Origin: Epichloe hybrida
Lineage: Eukaryota > Ascomycota > Sordariomycetes > Hypocreales > Clavicipitaceae
Assembly: GCA_019022495.1 (NCBI GenBank)
Contig: JAFEKR010000001.1
Span: 2,480,001-2,544,000 of the forward strand
Direction of reading: 5' to 3'
Length of the DNA stretch: 64,000 nucleotides
Shown in pieces: positions 1-11,663 of the stretch; position 1 is the stretch's first letter, and each line of letters starts with the position of its first letter. The notes beneath the pieces were generated by a model. It had not been told where the DNA came from and did no database searches. It saw nothing but the letters and a program-made list of their open reading frames with translations. A program made the position numbers and the translations under genes.

Positions 1-801
1 CCCTGCTTCCAGATGGCCAGGATACACCAGGGGTTTCGCTCTTGCGCCCACACAAGTCGTCGGCCTTCGTTCTGACTCAGGGGAGAGGGGGGGCGAAGCG
101 GCGGGGACGAACCCTATTTATTAGCTTACCATTAATCAGGCCTTACCGCTTTTTCTGTCTTTCTTTTCTTCCGTAAATTTCGGGGAGGGTTTCCAGTCTT
201 TTCTCTCTTTCCAACCAGGCCCTCAAGAAGAATCGCACACCCCGAGCACTCAAACATCACCACTAGACTCGTTGTGATATAGTGGCAAGTCCTTATCTCG
301 GTCCCATTGGCTGCTCCTCTGCCCACGCATTGTCCCTTGTTCTTTTGAATCACCGGCGCAGGGGCTAAAATGAGTGTTGTTTTATGGTGCCATGTGGTCC
401 GTATAAAAAGTTGAACGACTCCTGCCTCGTGGCGTTATCGTGGATCTCCTTGATTTCTCTTTCTCTTTCTCTTCCTGTTCATATTCTCCTGCTTTCTCTT
501 CCCTTTCTTGCCTCCCTCTTTGCATCCCGGGACAGGCGACTCGTGCCGTAGTGAGAGCTATCTGTGAAAGCTTTCAATGGCGTTGCTTCTTTGATCTGAA
601 GTGTCCGAATCGACGACTCACAACCCGCAACGAATGTTGGCGGTCCAACTCTCTCATTGGCTTGCTCGCAATGGAACCCTGCTAGCATCACCCGATATGA
701 TAGTTACCTTCCGCTCAAAAGATACCCAAGCGGCTCTGCAACTTCTTTTTCCTTTTCTTCTTGCGCTCAGACACGTCACGGCAGCACGTCAATGTAAAAT
801 A

Positions 802-840
<39 letters not shown>

Positions 841-1438
841 ATGCAAGCAGGCAGGCAAGCAAGCAAGCAACCTAGACCTCGCCACGGCAGACTCCAGTCC
901 TATCCTCCAGACTCCGCCGAAAGTTCGAAATCGGCAGCAGGGGAATCCAGATCCAGGAAGATAAAGAGAGCTGCGGGCACGAACCATTCACCGAAATGAC
1001 CACCATCGTCAAAACTTGCATGATGATGCCCCTTCTCATGGCGTTCTCTTTCGGGATGTCACCTGACTGCGTCGAAATCGCGGGTCCAAGCTTGTCATGG
1101 TCAAAATCGGTGTGGGACATGGTTTCCATTGGCCCAGTGTAGTGGGTCAGAGAGTCGAATTGGCCAATCAAAGTCCCATCATCCACCGAAAATGCCCGTC
1201 TTGGTGATGGTGTAAGTCGATGGTCAACGGCAGAGCCTCCTCAAACGCCAAAGTATAATCTCTCTCGTGACAGGCAGACCTCCTGAACCGAACAATCTTA
1301 CACAGATTACCTGGGAGCAATTGGGCATCTTCACTTTATTGCCATCTGACAGGAACACCCCCCTTCGTGTCCAATTCGTCCCAGAAGCTAGCCAAGGTCC
1401 CACTACATCCCCCGTGACTTACACGGGGAACATCAAAC
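1..1438. other. Intergenic/upstream region of the Zn2Cys6 gene
   Basis: No gene is recognised here. The open frames are short, overlap on both strands and have no family signature. The stretch holds a CT-rich tract near 450-515 and a CCAG/GCAA simple repeat at 803-870. It is probably the 5' flank and leader of the regulator gene that starts at 1439. Confidence 0.6.
803..870. repeat. CCAG/GCAG/GCAA tetranucleotide microsatellite
   Basis: About nine CCAG units are followed by GCAG and GCAA units. Open frames across it read as Pro-Ala-Ser-Gln runs, but there is no other sign of coding. Confidence 0.9.
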
Positions 1439-3658
1439 ATGGATGCAAGCACAAGCATGGCGTTTTCCCGACTTGGACAGGAAGTCCCCCGTTACTCTTC
1501 ATCCCCGGTCGTCGAAGAGGAGCTTTTCGATGAGATATTCGATTGGGGGCTCTACTGCGAGTCCACACGGGAGCTAGAACCTTCCCACTTCCCCGGCCGT
1601 CACACGCCGCAGCACCTTTCCAAGCTCAAAACCCAGTTCTCTCCCACATCTCTTGACCTTGGCAGTCTTGCCATCAACGATCTGCAATCAGACTTTGGCA
1701 GAATGAAAACTCGTTTGCGGTCTGATGATGACACGGCCACCACCTCTGACTACTCGGGGCACTCCCCTCCCGACTTGGTCCAGGGAGGAGGCAGCACCTC
1801 ACCTTCGGATCACTCCGGATCCGTCTTTCTCGACCACACTGAAGAGCGTACAATCCCTGTTAATGTTACCCTTCAGGAAGTGCAAGCCCAAGATGATGAA
1901 TGGACCTATCCGCAGACTGTTGTTGATCCAGCCAAGGCTGCTCGTCGCGGGTATCCTGCTCATATTCTCGTCCAAGGAGAGTACGCCGGCCTTCAGGCGG
2001 GACAATCTGCTGGAACAAAGCGTCGTCGGTCCATCAAAGACATCGAGAAGAGACCCAGACAGCTAGTCGACCCTGTGCAGACGGCAGACGTCCGGAAGAG
2101 TGGGGCGTGTGTGCCATGTCGAGTAACCAAGACCAGGGTAAGACACTATCATGCATCTCTCCACAAGCAGTTCCGTAACTGACCACTTGCTGTTCTTTTA
2201 GTGTCAAGACAGTGGTGTCTGTCCCACGTGCAGGAAGGCCTTTCCAGACCACTCCCATCTGGTTTGCACTCGCATGACGCCTGCAATGGCGTGGCCAGTG
2301 ATGGCCAAGGTACCAGGTACGACGCATTGGCGCTCCGGCAAAACGTGGGTTGAGTGGTCGGTGATCCCCCCCTTTGACTGACATGCTCGGCAGACTTTTG
2401 GTCCAGCTTCGCTGCGGAAGAACACTATCTGTGTTCTGGTCCTCGCTTCTTCACTGGAAGTCCACGAGACATCTCCATCCTTTTCAGTAGCGACAAGTAT
2501 TCGCCATCCTTGCATGCTACAGTCCAAGCATATAGAGCCACCAACAATCGAGAAGAGACTGGAAGCCCGAGAACAGCTGCTTTTCCACGCGAAAAGGTCC
2601 CCAGCCACTCAAGGTTGGAGAGGTGGGTTGAAAAGCAGATGGAGCTAGAGAGTGGCCCAGAGTTTAGCCTAGTGTTGCAGAACTTCTTGCGAGTTTACTC
2701 AAAGGAGGGTTTGAGAAAGCTCCCCAAGGTATGCAATACCTCTCTCGCCAGCTACTGGTTGATGTCGTTATTCTTGGAACATTTGCTGACGCAAAGTACA
2801 GCAAGACTTGGTTCGGACTGTTCACAAGATGAACTGCTTCTTCCGAATCTGGAAGATGCCTTCTTTCATGTGCATTGACCCTTCCAAAAAGCTGGTGCCG
2901 CTCCCGATATCTGTTCAAGCCCAATTGAGAAGCATCGCCAGGAAGGCGCTTGACCTGCTGGAGCATGACGTCTTGAAGATGCTAGATGATTGTCTCAGCC
3001 AGCAAGGCTCTCCCAAAGCTGAGGAGCGGGTTGCCATTTGGGTCAGCTTATGGCAGCTCATGCTCATGTATCGCGAGCTTTTGATTGCATACAAGACTCA
3101 CCTGGGCCACATGACTCAGGACCCAAGCTCGCCCGACGAATTCAGTGAGCGATTCTCGGATCGACGTTTCGGCCCGTCCCTTTCAGTACTAACCATCTTG
3201 TCATAGTCAGTTCCCAGACGCAACAGTACAGGCGCTTGATCGACAATTTTTACCCTCTTCTCGCCGTCTTCTACCATTACCAGTTTCGAACCAAGAAGAG
3301 CATTGAGCTATCTTTTGATTGGCTCGACAACATATCATCGTCGAATGTTCCACGTGAAGACAAAAGCCAGATTCGTTATTTCGGACAAAAATTGCTGGCG
3401 TCAAGGCGAGACTTGTGTAAGTTTTCGTAGTTCGACTGACGACTTGTTCCGCTCCGCATCGATGATCAATCCACTAACAAACTCGTAGATAGTTATGTTG
3501 AATCCTCGGCAGAGACAGATGACGTCGACAATATGCTATGGACGTTTGTTGTGGAGCATGAGCTGAAGAAGCTTAATGCTCGAAAGCGACATCCTAAAGG
3601 ATCAAGCTCCAAATCAAAAAAGTCGCGACATGAGGAGGACGAATTTGACCATGAATGA
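1439..3658 (+). CDS. Zn(II)2Cys6-type transcription factor, six exons
   Basis: Predicted exons are 1439-2137, 2202-2316, 2394-2728, 2802-3144, 3207-3416 and 3489-3658, giving 623 residues. All five introns are GT-AG and 62-77 bp long. Splicing intron 1 joins CVPCRVTKTR to CQDSGVCPTC, which gives the C-x2-C-x6-C-x5-C-x2-C spacing of a fungal zinc binuclear cluster, with a further Cys in HLVC (about residues 224-255). A Lys/Arg-rich stretch (KRRRSIKDIEKRPR) lies just before it and may be a nuclear signal. The N-terminal 200 residues are acidic and Ser/Thr/Pro-rich. The last 40 residues are Lys/Ser-rich and then acidic. The cluster sits in the middle of the protein rather than at the N-terminus. 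The predicted role is a sequence-specific nuclear regulator; its targets cannot be read from the sequence. No known ortholog is recognised. Confidence 0.85.
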
Positions 3659-3727
3659 AGCTGCGGAATGAGACCACTCATGTTGGCATCGAACAAAAGG
3701 GACATGAGGGCGCAGAGGAGAAGAAGA

Positions 3728-3732
<5 letters not shown>

Positions 3733-3762
<30 letters not shown>
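3733..3762. repeat. (AG)n dinucleotide repeat
   Basis: An uninterrupted AG run lies between the convergent 3' ends of the Zn2Cys6 gene and the RTG2-like gene. A short ATGC-rich palindromic stretch (GCATGCATG-type) follows near 3797-3820. Confidence 0.9.
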
Positions 3763-3766
<4 letters not shown>

Positions 3767-3834
3767 GGTGGCAAAGGGATAGAGTCATTCACGAATGCAT
3801 GCATGTATGCATGCATGAATGATTATCTTTATGA

Positions 3835-5785
3835 TTATGACGATGACGATGGCGATATGATGATGATTTTAGCGGAAGCTTTGAAATTGGATTTGTCTCC
3901 TTTGAACTTGGTGGTGTTCTTGACTATGTCGGCAAGTTTTTCTAGATTGACCCTTTCAGCGGTGTCGTTTGACAGCGTAATGGTTAATTCCATTTTGTCT
4001 TTGTTCGTTTTGCTCTTGGAAAGCATCGCACTGAATCTTTGGTTGAATCTAGTCAGTGAATGAAAAGTGAAGTAAGAAAGAAAGGGAAAAAAAGAGAGAA
4101 AAAAAAAAGGGCCAGGCAGAGACGTCTACTCTCACAAGGAGGGCTTACTTTATTGTCGAGATGAACCTGTCCGGATCTGTCGGCATGATGGGAAACACAG
4201 TGGCAACAATGTTTGCCACAGCACCGATATACAGAGCCCAAAACGTTGCATCCGCATGATGGCTTTCGATTATACCCCAGAGGCCCTGGTGTAGCAGCTG
4301 ATCCGCTGGGCCAATATCATTGCCCCATCTTGCACAATGCGTCACGGCAAGCAACGCGCGAGCAAGATGAGTCAGACCTGGGCAATCGGGGTCGCGAACA
4401 ATGGCATCGTGAAGGGCGAATGAGCTATTGCTGCTGGTGCCATGGCCAGGGCGAGTCCATATCAAGCGAATAAACAAGGCGGCTAGTCCAGGAACCAGGA
4501 CGCATGGGACGTTTTGGCTTCTTGTTTCGGATGATGGCAGAGAGGCAGAGAGCAGCCCGGAAATGGCGTTGAAGATGGGCTTCTCGGGCTCCTTCACATT
4601 TGCCAAAACTTGGAGGGGATTGCTTTCCCGAATCTCTTTGGGCATCCTCATCATCAAATAACCTTGCCTGTTCGAACCTCCACAGAAGGTGACGCGGCGA
4701 ATGTTGGGCACAGCTGCAATGAATGATTCAATTACCGTCGCAATGGCAGGGAACTGCTGACGTCGTCTTTTCGACATGCCATGAACCTTTCCGTCATGCT
4801 CGTCGTTTACTTGGCGCATCTTGGTTGGCTGCTTGAATCGATGACCCGGGACCGAGTATGTGTTGGTCGAAGGGATCGGGTAGGGTGAGATTGGGTCGTT
4901 GTGCATCAGCATGCTTCCGTATCCGCGGAATCCACCACCGCACATGTAGACTTCGATAGATGCATCTTCTCCCCTATCATGGGCCTCCTTGATTGCGCGG
5001 AGGTTGGGGAACCTGGCACAGAGGTTGGCATAAATGCGCGCAATCCCATCTTGCAGCGTGCCTATCTCCGTTGCCTGAGCCTCGGCAGATTGCTGCTGAA
5101 GAACTTTTGTGAGTATCGCAGCACCAAACGGAAGACTCTCGCCAGCTTTGGCGCCGTCGGTCTCATAATTATCCTCGGAAGTTTCTACCCATGTCATTTG
5201 CACGCTGCCTCCGCCTAGGTCGAGAAACAGAGCACCGTTGGGCACATTGATCAAGCCGCTTCTCGAACCCATGACTGCACCAAAAAGAGTTTCAACAGCA
5301 GGTTCTAGGATCTGCACACCGAGACCATTCGTTGCAGCTGCAATGGCTTTGAGCATCTGATGCCCATTCGTGGCACGGCGCATTGCTTCCGTGGCAAGAG
5401 CCACGATCTGCGACTGGGGCACACCGTGCATAATGGCCAGCTGGCGAAATCCCGACAAGGCAGACGCAACATCATTGATGGTTTGGGATGGAAACACTGG
5501 TCCACCAGCCGAAGGGGTTAGAGCGTCGAACAGAGATATAGCTGCCCGACTGGAATAGACGGGTTCGAGTAGCCTCGTTGAGGGTGGCTCCATTGATGTA
5601 ATCGAGAATCGAATACCGTTGCTGCAATGCCATCAGGATCGAACCTTGCCGAGAGCTGAGCGTAGAAAGAGTCAGACCAACCTTCCCATATCGACGATAG
5701 CGTAGAGGTGGTTTTCATCGTCGGGTCGCCATATTGGCAGTTGCTCATTCAGAGTCTCCAATGTGATGACGTTGGATGGAGACAT
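3835..5785 (-). CDS. RTG2: RTG2-like retrograde regulation protein (Ppx/GppA phosphatase family)
   Basis: Three exons (5785-5682, 5621-4149, 4048-3835) give 596 residues, close to the roughly 590 of yeast Rtg2. Exon 1 ends in YAIVDMG and exon 2 resumes with SNGIRFSITS, rebuilding the first phosphate-binding motif of the Ppx/GppA fold across a phase-2 intron with a weak GTTGGT donor. The second motif, FLDLGGGSVQM, lies near residue 145. The third exon is needed because exon 2 runs into GTAAGC; splicing restores IKFNQRFSAMLSKS and a Lys-rich tail. In yeast, Rtg2 carries the signal from dysfunctional mitochondria to the Rtg1/Rtg3 transcription factors and is part of the SLIK complex. In filamentous fungi the family may also hydrolyse polyphosphate or pppGpp-like substrates, and that remains open here. 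Confidence 0.88.
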
Positions 5786-8700
5786 GTCGAACGAGAAGGA
5801 TTCAAACAAGTCGACTGACTATATTGACACGATGACGCGAATGGCACACGCAGAAGAAGGTCACAAAGCTGCGGGAAAAGGGGGTCGTCGCAAAGACTGG
5901 GGATATCATGATACACACAAATTGGCAAGAAGTTTGACGTGACGTTGGCCGGCCAAGATTGGGAGAAGTGGCCCTTGGGAGTGGGGGTGGAAAGTGCGCG
6001 GAAGTTCAGCATGCATGTCACACAAATAAGTCCCGTGGATGGAACAAGAATTGTGTGTATGGCATCTGACAAGAAGAGTCTGATTGGTATTGAGCAGTGT
6101 GACGACGCTTTTTTTACGAGACTGAGGGACGTGCAAAGATGCCGGGGGTTGCAGATGCGTTCAAAGTTTGCTGTTCGCGAGAGACATGCGGTGAAGATGA
6201 AGATTAGATTTGGACTAGCCATTTCCTTCAAATCGTCCAGGCATTGCCGCACTTCGCACCATCCATCCCATGGTCCAAGGGCCAACTGCAAGTTGGGGAC
6301 ACGTTGGCGCATCATGGACGACGTTTGATGCCGTGTCTCACTGATGATCAGTGGGCAGCAGCGAACAGCAAACGCAGCAAACGCAGCCGTCGTGACTCGT
6401 GGCCGCGGATAATGGCTGAAGGTCCCGTTCCGCGCACTATCCAGACCAAAAGCAAAAGCAGGACAAACCTGTTGTTCGACGTGGTCACAACGGAATCATT
6501 CCAAGCAACTTACTTGCCCACCGCCATCAAGGCCACCATCAAGGCCATCATCAAGCTTGTTGGTCATTCGTCGGTGCTTCATAATTTAGTAAGTCGTTTC
6601 GAAGCGGTATCATTACTGGCTAGTTCAAGTTCCTGCAACACCAAGCCCCTCCTTCTTCTCCGCAGTCGACCCCGCTGCATGTTTCGCTCCTCCACGATAT
6701 GTTTTTCTCTGGCCCTGCGGGTGACAGATGCGGCTGATTGATTCGTAGAAGCTACGTTTCGAAACGCAAGCCTGTTTGGAGTCGAGGTGGGACGAGAAAT
6801 CACGAGGAGGCCTTCGTCACGAAAGGTGAAGGAAGGAACCTTGATGCAACTCCGTGAGAACATGTTCGAAGACTCCCGCGTGCTGTGAGCCTGTGACAAT
6901 GCCCACGTAAAGTTATTAGTCGGTCCGTCGCGGGAAAGAATCACTTTTTGAGCTGACTTTACAAAGCACAAACCGAAACACTTCACATTACACTCCAATT
7001 GGCAATGGATGGGTCACTGAGCGCTGTCAAGAGACACAATGCACTACGACAACGGAACGAAACTTTGGGCATTCATCGCAGCTTGCAGACCGGGGTCTGA
7101 TGGCAATGATGTGATCGCCAGCGCGCTTTGTGTACGGAGTACGGATTACATGTACGGAGTAGGCCAACTTGCAACGGGGCCAGGAAGTCGTTGGCTCGCG
7201 GCATCGTGACGGCAACAAGCGGCGGAGCATACATACAGATTGGCCAATGCTGCTGTACAGTTCTTAATACGTATATCCGTACGTCCGTACATGGTCCGTA
7301 CATTGCTGTCCATCTCGATTCCCGTGCTAGGCAGGCGGGGTTATTTCCCCGTGTCAAAAACGATGCACACGCCACGCGTCGTCTTCCATGCTTCATGATC
7401 CACCGCAGATGCATTATCGTGGCCGCCACGCCACGGAACGACACGGAACGACACGGAACGACACAACGAGTGGCTTCTTTTTGGTCGCCTGCATGAAGAC
7501 GATGATGCATCACCCAGCCTGCAGACGCTTTGTGACAAGTGCAACCTGATAATAAATGTGCGCGCCAAAGGCGTTTTGGTTGGATGGTACTATATCAAAC
7601 CGTCACTTGGAGCGAGTTGACCTGGCTCTCTACGCGGTTCCCCGCTCTCGACGCGTTCCCGACGCGACTGACAACTGCAAAAGTTTCTTCACTTGTCCGT
7701 CGCGTTCTGATGTGCTAGGGTCCGCCACGCACGCACACGCACGCACAAAGACGACCGAATCAAATCAAATCAAATACCTTCTTTCTCCTCTCTGTCGCAA
7801 TGATTAGCTTAGCCCGCGTTTTGGCGATTCTCCTGGGCATAGGCATGGCTCGATTCCCTTGACGATGTCTTCCAAGTCATGGCCGACACTTTGTTGCAAG
7901 CTCACGTCGAAATGGTAGACAGAGACAGATTTTTGCTCACTGCCCGTTTGTGTCCATGGCAGTTGAAATGTTTCTCTCTGTTTCTGTTGAGAACAGGAAA
8001 CGTGGGTGGGCCCACGTGTGTGCGCATGTATGTTTGTACCCAACAAGCCGGCCAAAAAACTGTCATGTTCTGCTGTGCTGGCAAGAGGCCATTCAGTTCA
8101 TTCCCTCTTCCCTCTTATCGTGATCCCTGTCGAACCATTAGGGTGTCGTTGTCGCTCATCAGGTTCGTGAGGGTTGACGAGCACTACTCCTTGCGGATTA
8201 CTAGGGTTCAAGATGAGGGGACAGGATTGACCTCCACAAACCTCATGAGCTCAATAAATTCAGGGCTATGCCAGGCCAGCCAGGCACTCTTATTACGGAG
8301 TACGGATCCGTACGGACTACTCCGTACTTGGGCTTTCTTCATTATCCAATCTGCACAAATCATCAATCATGCAGAGAGTCAGGGGGTGGTGGTACTGGAC
8401 TGCTGGGCTGCTGGGCTGCTGGGCTGCTGGACGGACCTTGTCAACGAAGCTTCCGGCAGACGCAGCGGGGCTTTTTCCACCGCCACCCACCGCCCATCAC
8501 CGCCAGGGGAGTCCTCCAGCCCCTGTCAAGTCGGTATGTATGTACAGTTATGTACATAGATAGGTAGGACTCGAGGTGGGTCGACCTGCTTTCGCGGCCC
8601 ATCTTTACGCTAATAGCCTCTCGCTAGCCTCTGCCCCCCCCGTGAGCTCCCGCGAAATGCACTGGTTTACTGAACCAGCATCCACCATCCACCCTGTAAT

Positions 8701-9584
8701 GCGTAGTGTCGTGGTCTCTGGCTGCTCCTTGTTGTCTGCGTGCTCGCGTTCTGTGCGTTCTGTCCGTTCTGTCCGTTCTGTCCGTCTTCCATCCCCCCAG
8801 TCACCCATCCACCCTACAAACTCTGATCCTCCTCCACCCCCCCGGGCACCCTGGGCCGACTCCTCTCCTTCATCTTCATTCCAGTCCCTCATTCTGCTGT
8901 CGCAATCCCCATCTGTGCGCATCCGCCAGTGGGCAGAACTGCTCCTGATTAGAAAAAGAAAAGAAAAAGAAAAATCTTGTTGCTACCATTTTGACAGTTC
9001 CGACGCTCGCGACGCTCATCGCACGCACGCACACACCTTGCGACAATCGCCGAACCAAAGAAAACCCCATCATCACCGCCCCTTTTGCGCCATCCCTTTG
9101 CGACGATTTACCTTTTCTTTTCCCCACAAACTTGGCGCACGACTTATGAAGCAACAATAATCGTTTCCGCGATTCTTCGCTAGGGGTTCGTGAAGCGCAT
9201 TCAATCAACAGCTTGTCGCGCGGCCCGACTCGGCGACGGAGACTTCCGCAATCCAGTCGCGACAGCAACCAACAAACCCGACCAGCGCTTCTCTAGTCTC
9301 GCGACCACATCAGCCTAGCCTGCCCAAAACGACCAGAAACAGAAATAGCTGGAGGCTACTTGAGACATTGCAGTTGGATTTCGAAGCTTTGGCGCGTATT
9401 CTTTTTTTGGAAAAACTTGCAATACTCCGAGTCCCTTCTTTTCCGCGCTGTTCGTTCGCCTTGCCTCAAACTCAAAACTCCCGTGCGCCTTGTCAAGACA
9501 ACACAAATATCCTCCCCTTGCCTCCCCCCCCCCCCCCCCTAAAATCTTCATCGCATACCAGCACAGCACATTTATATACACATA
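5786..9584. other. 3.8 kb gene-poor region rich in short tandem repeats
   Basis: No convincing gene. Overlapping frames of 60-226 codons exist on both strands, but none has a recognisable domain, signal peptide or credible splice structure. Short tandem arrays include ACACGGAACG units (7435-7465), CACG units (7725-7748), GGGCTGCT units (8402-8438) and TTCTGTCCG units (8747-8790). Copies of TACTCCGTA/TACGGAGTA occur at 7132-7164 and 8291-8330. The last kilobase is CT-rich with a C17 run at 9523-9539 and is probably the promoter and long leader of the gene at 9585. Confidence 0.6.
8291..8330. repeat. Near-perfect inverted repeat built from TACGGAGTA and TACTCCGTA
   Basis: TACGGAGTA at the left and TACTCCGTA at the right flank a GGATCC centre with the inner arms CCGTAC and GTACGG. 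The 33 bp core is almost its own reverse complement. It is one member of a motif family scattered across the window. Confidence 0.85.
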
Positions 9585-11663
9585 ATGCCTCCATCTGAAC
9601 CCTTTCGCGCACGCCCCAGGCGGTTGCGCCAATCCCCAGCACCCAAGACCCCCGAACCAACAAGCGAAGGCCAAGCGCAACAACCTCCTTCGCCACCACG
9701 ACTGAGATTTCGTTTGCGGAGGCGGACCGCCTCGCAACTCAACGCCCCGACTTCGCAGTTTCTTGCTTCTGTCGCTGCCGCCGACGTCCCCGTCCCCAGC
9801 ATCGAGGAGCCGCAAATCTATGACGACCAAGATATGCTCAGCATCGCTTATCCCGCTCTCCCTCAGCTTGACCCATTCGACGACATTCTCTTGACGGAAG
9901 AGTCAAGTCGGGGCCGGACCTTTTCGCCACCCAAGACTCCGGGCCCCGGTCTTGCACCCTCGTTATCACCAAAGCAATTTCCCGATTGGTCGATAGACGG
10001 TACCTTGAGCAGCCTCGAATCCAGTCCCGAGTATGAAAGCAGTCGACCTTCCACAGCGCGGTCCACACAAACAAGCTCTTCGCTGTTCAGTCGATACTCC
10101 ATGGCATCAGACGATTTGAGTCAGTGTGCCAGCCCCGAGAGCGAGCAAAATGAACGGTTCGGTCGTTTTCTTGCCCCGGGAGACGCTGATTACAAGACCA
10201 TCATCAAGCCGCCGACACGCCCTGCCAGATGCGCCCAGTCTAGAAGAGCACCTTGGACCAAGCCCATGAGCCAACACCTGTGGTCAACATATATGACATA
10301 TCTGCAAGACCCCAAGGTCACTCCTTTCCGGGTCGGCAAAAGTGGCATCCCTCCCTCGGGAGTGTGCATGCGAGTGGCGAGAGAAGCCAAGAGAAGCTGG
10401 AAGGGCTCGCGACCCCAGGCCAAGCCAGGAAACAAGAGCGGCAGCTCCACGCCGACGCCGGCGCCGACGCCTGAATCCGCCGGTCCCTATATCGAATGGC
10501 CGCACACTTGCGCAGCCACAAGAGGCCATCTCAGGGAGCTCTGCAAAGCTCACAGCGCGTCGACTGCACGACACATTCAGTACCTGTCCCACAGCCCAAC
10601 CCCGTTCGGCAAGAAGACGGCCCATCGCTTCTGGACCCGCCGATCAGTGCCGCCGGCTCGATCGCCTTCGGTCTTTTCCGCCTCTGACATGGCAATGTCC
10701 CTGACTGTCAGCACGGCGGACTCGATGCAGATTCAAGGGCCTCTAGCCCAGTTGACGAGCTCGCAGCTTGAGCCTGCTGCTCCGCCTCCGCCGGTATCGT
10801 TGCCGTTGCCGTTGCCGTCGCCAGCGGAACCCACCGCATTCACTTTTGGCGGTGACTTCTTGCAGCAGTCCCGGCCACCTCGACTCGGATCGCCATTCAT
10901 GGCTAGAAGCTATGGACCCAGCTCCTCCGGGGGGGTGGCGGGTGGCGGCAGTCTCGGCGAGAGTTCCGAGGTCCAGCGACAATCTCGCACCGTTGGCACG
11001 CGCCGCGGTCTGGCATCGCCCGTGAGACTGGACCAAAGCCGAAGCAGTACACAGAAGCACAGGTCGAGACAGTCATCCGTCCCGGAGCCGCGGCGGACCA
11101 AGCGGCCCAGTCTCGGGTCAGACTTCTGGATCGATCCATCAGTCAACGAAGAGGCCGAGTGCGCTTCTCCGCTCGCAGAATTCAGCTCAACCGACTCGAG
11201 CCTGCGCGACAATCTGTTCGTACCTCGGACAAACCTGCAGGAACTCTTCGAGTCTTCCAATCCCACACCACCCGGCCCGCCTGGCTCCGCGCGCTTCCCC
11301 ACCTCCACCACCACCGCCGCCGCCGCCCTGGCCTCATCATCACAGACGGTTCCCGCCAGACTGGGGTCCCCGTTTGCCGCCAGAACAACGAGCCACTCGT
11401 TCCCGAACCGACACTCCAGAGTCTCCTCTCTCGACATCGGGGCCATCTTCCGCCCATTCGCCACCGTGCACCAACCAGGAGGAGGAGGAGGAGGAGGAGG
11501 AGGGGGGAGGCCCAACAACCATGCCGGAGCCGCTCCCACTTCCTCCACCTCTACCAAGACGCCACTCGTCAACCGCCTGGCGTACATTGATGAACGCCTC
11601 AAGGACTTTCGCCGCCGCGGCAATAAGAATAGCCGTCGATCAAAATCACCCTTTCAGACATGA
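9585..11663 (+). CDS. Conserved-looking low-complexity fungal protein of unknown function
   Basis: A single uninterrupted frame gives 692 residues from the first ATG after a CT-rich leader. Most of the protein is Ser/Pro/Thr/Arg-rich and looks disordered. An ordered island lies near residues 220-275 (WTKPMSQHLWSTYMTY, then TPFRVGKSGIPPSGVC and REAKRSWKG), followed by IEWPHTCAATRGHLREL near 302-325. The regular Trp and Arg/Lys spacing faintly recalls a SANT/Myb-like or other helical DNA-binding segment, but no family can be named with confidence. A Gly10 run near residue 635 is encoded by a GGA array. The C-terminus is strongly basic (RRRGNKNSRRSKS). A nuclear location would fit its composition; that is inference only. 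Confidence 0.75.
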   Translation: MPPSEPFRARPRRLRQSPAPKTPEPTSEGQAQQPPSPPRLRFRLRRRTASQLNAPTSQFLASVAAADVPVPSIEEPQIYDDQDMLSIAYPALPQLDPFDDILLTEESSRGRTFSPPKTPGPGLAPSLSPKQFPDWSIDGTLSSLESSPEYESSRPSTARSTQTSSSLFSRYSMASDDLSQCASPESEQNERFGRFLAPGDADYKTIIKPPTRPARCAQSRRAPWTKPMSQHLWSTYMTYLQDPKVTPFRVGKSGIPPSGVCMRVAREAKRSWKGSRPQAKPGNKSGSSTPTPAPTPESAGPYIEWPHTCAATRGHLRELCKAHSASTARHIQYLSHSPTPFGKKTAHRFWTRRSVPPARSPSVFSASDMAMSLTVSTADSMQIQGPLAQLTSSQLEPAAPPPPVSLPLPLPSPAEPTAFTFGGDFLQQSRPPRLGSPFMARSYGPSSSGGVAGGGSLGESSEVQRQSRTVGTRRGLASPVRLDQSRSSTQKHRSRQSSVPEPRRTKRPSLGSDFWIDPSVNEEAECASPLAEFSSTDSSLRDNLFVPRTNLQELFESSNPTPPGPPGSARFPTSTTTAAAALASSSQTVPARLGSPFAARTTSHSFPNRHSRVSSLDIGAIFRPFATVHQPGGGGGGGGGGRPNNHAGAAPTSSTSTKTPLVNRLAYIDERLKDFRRRGNKNSRRSKSPFQT

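Noticed and set aside
5749..6315. 188-codon minus-strand frame upstream of the RTG2-like gene
   Set aside because: It overlaps the RTG2 start region, has no domain or presequence and is matched by equally long frames on the other strand. Treated as chance.
7879..8559. 226-codon plus-strand frame
   Set aside because: It runs through the GGGCTGCT array and the TACGGAGTA palindrome, has no domain and starts without context. Not a credible gene.
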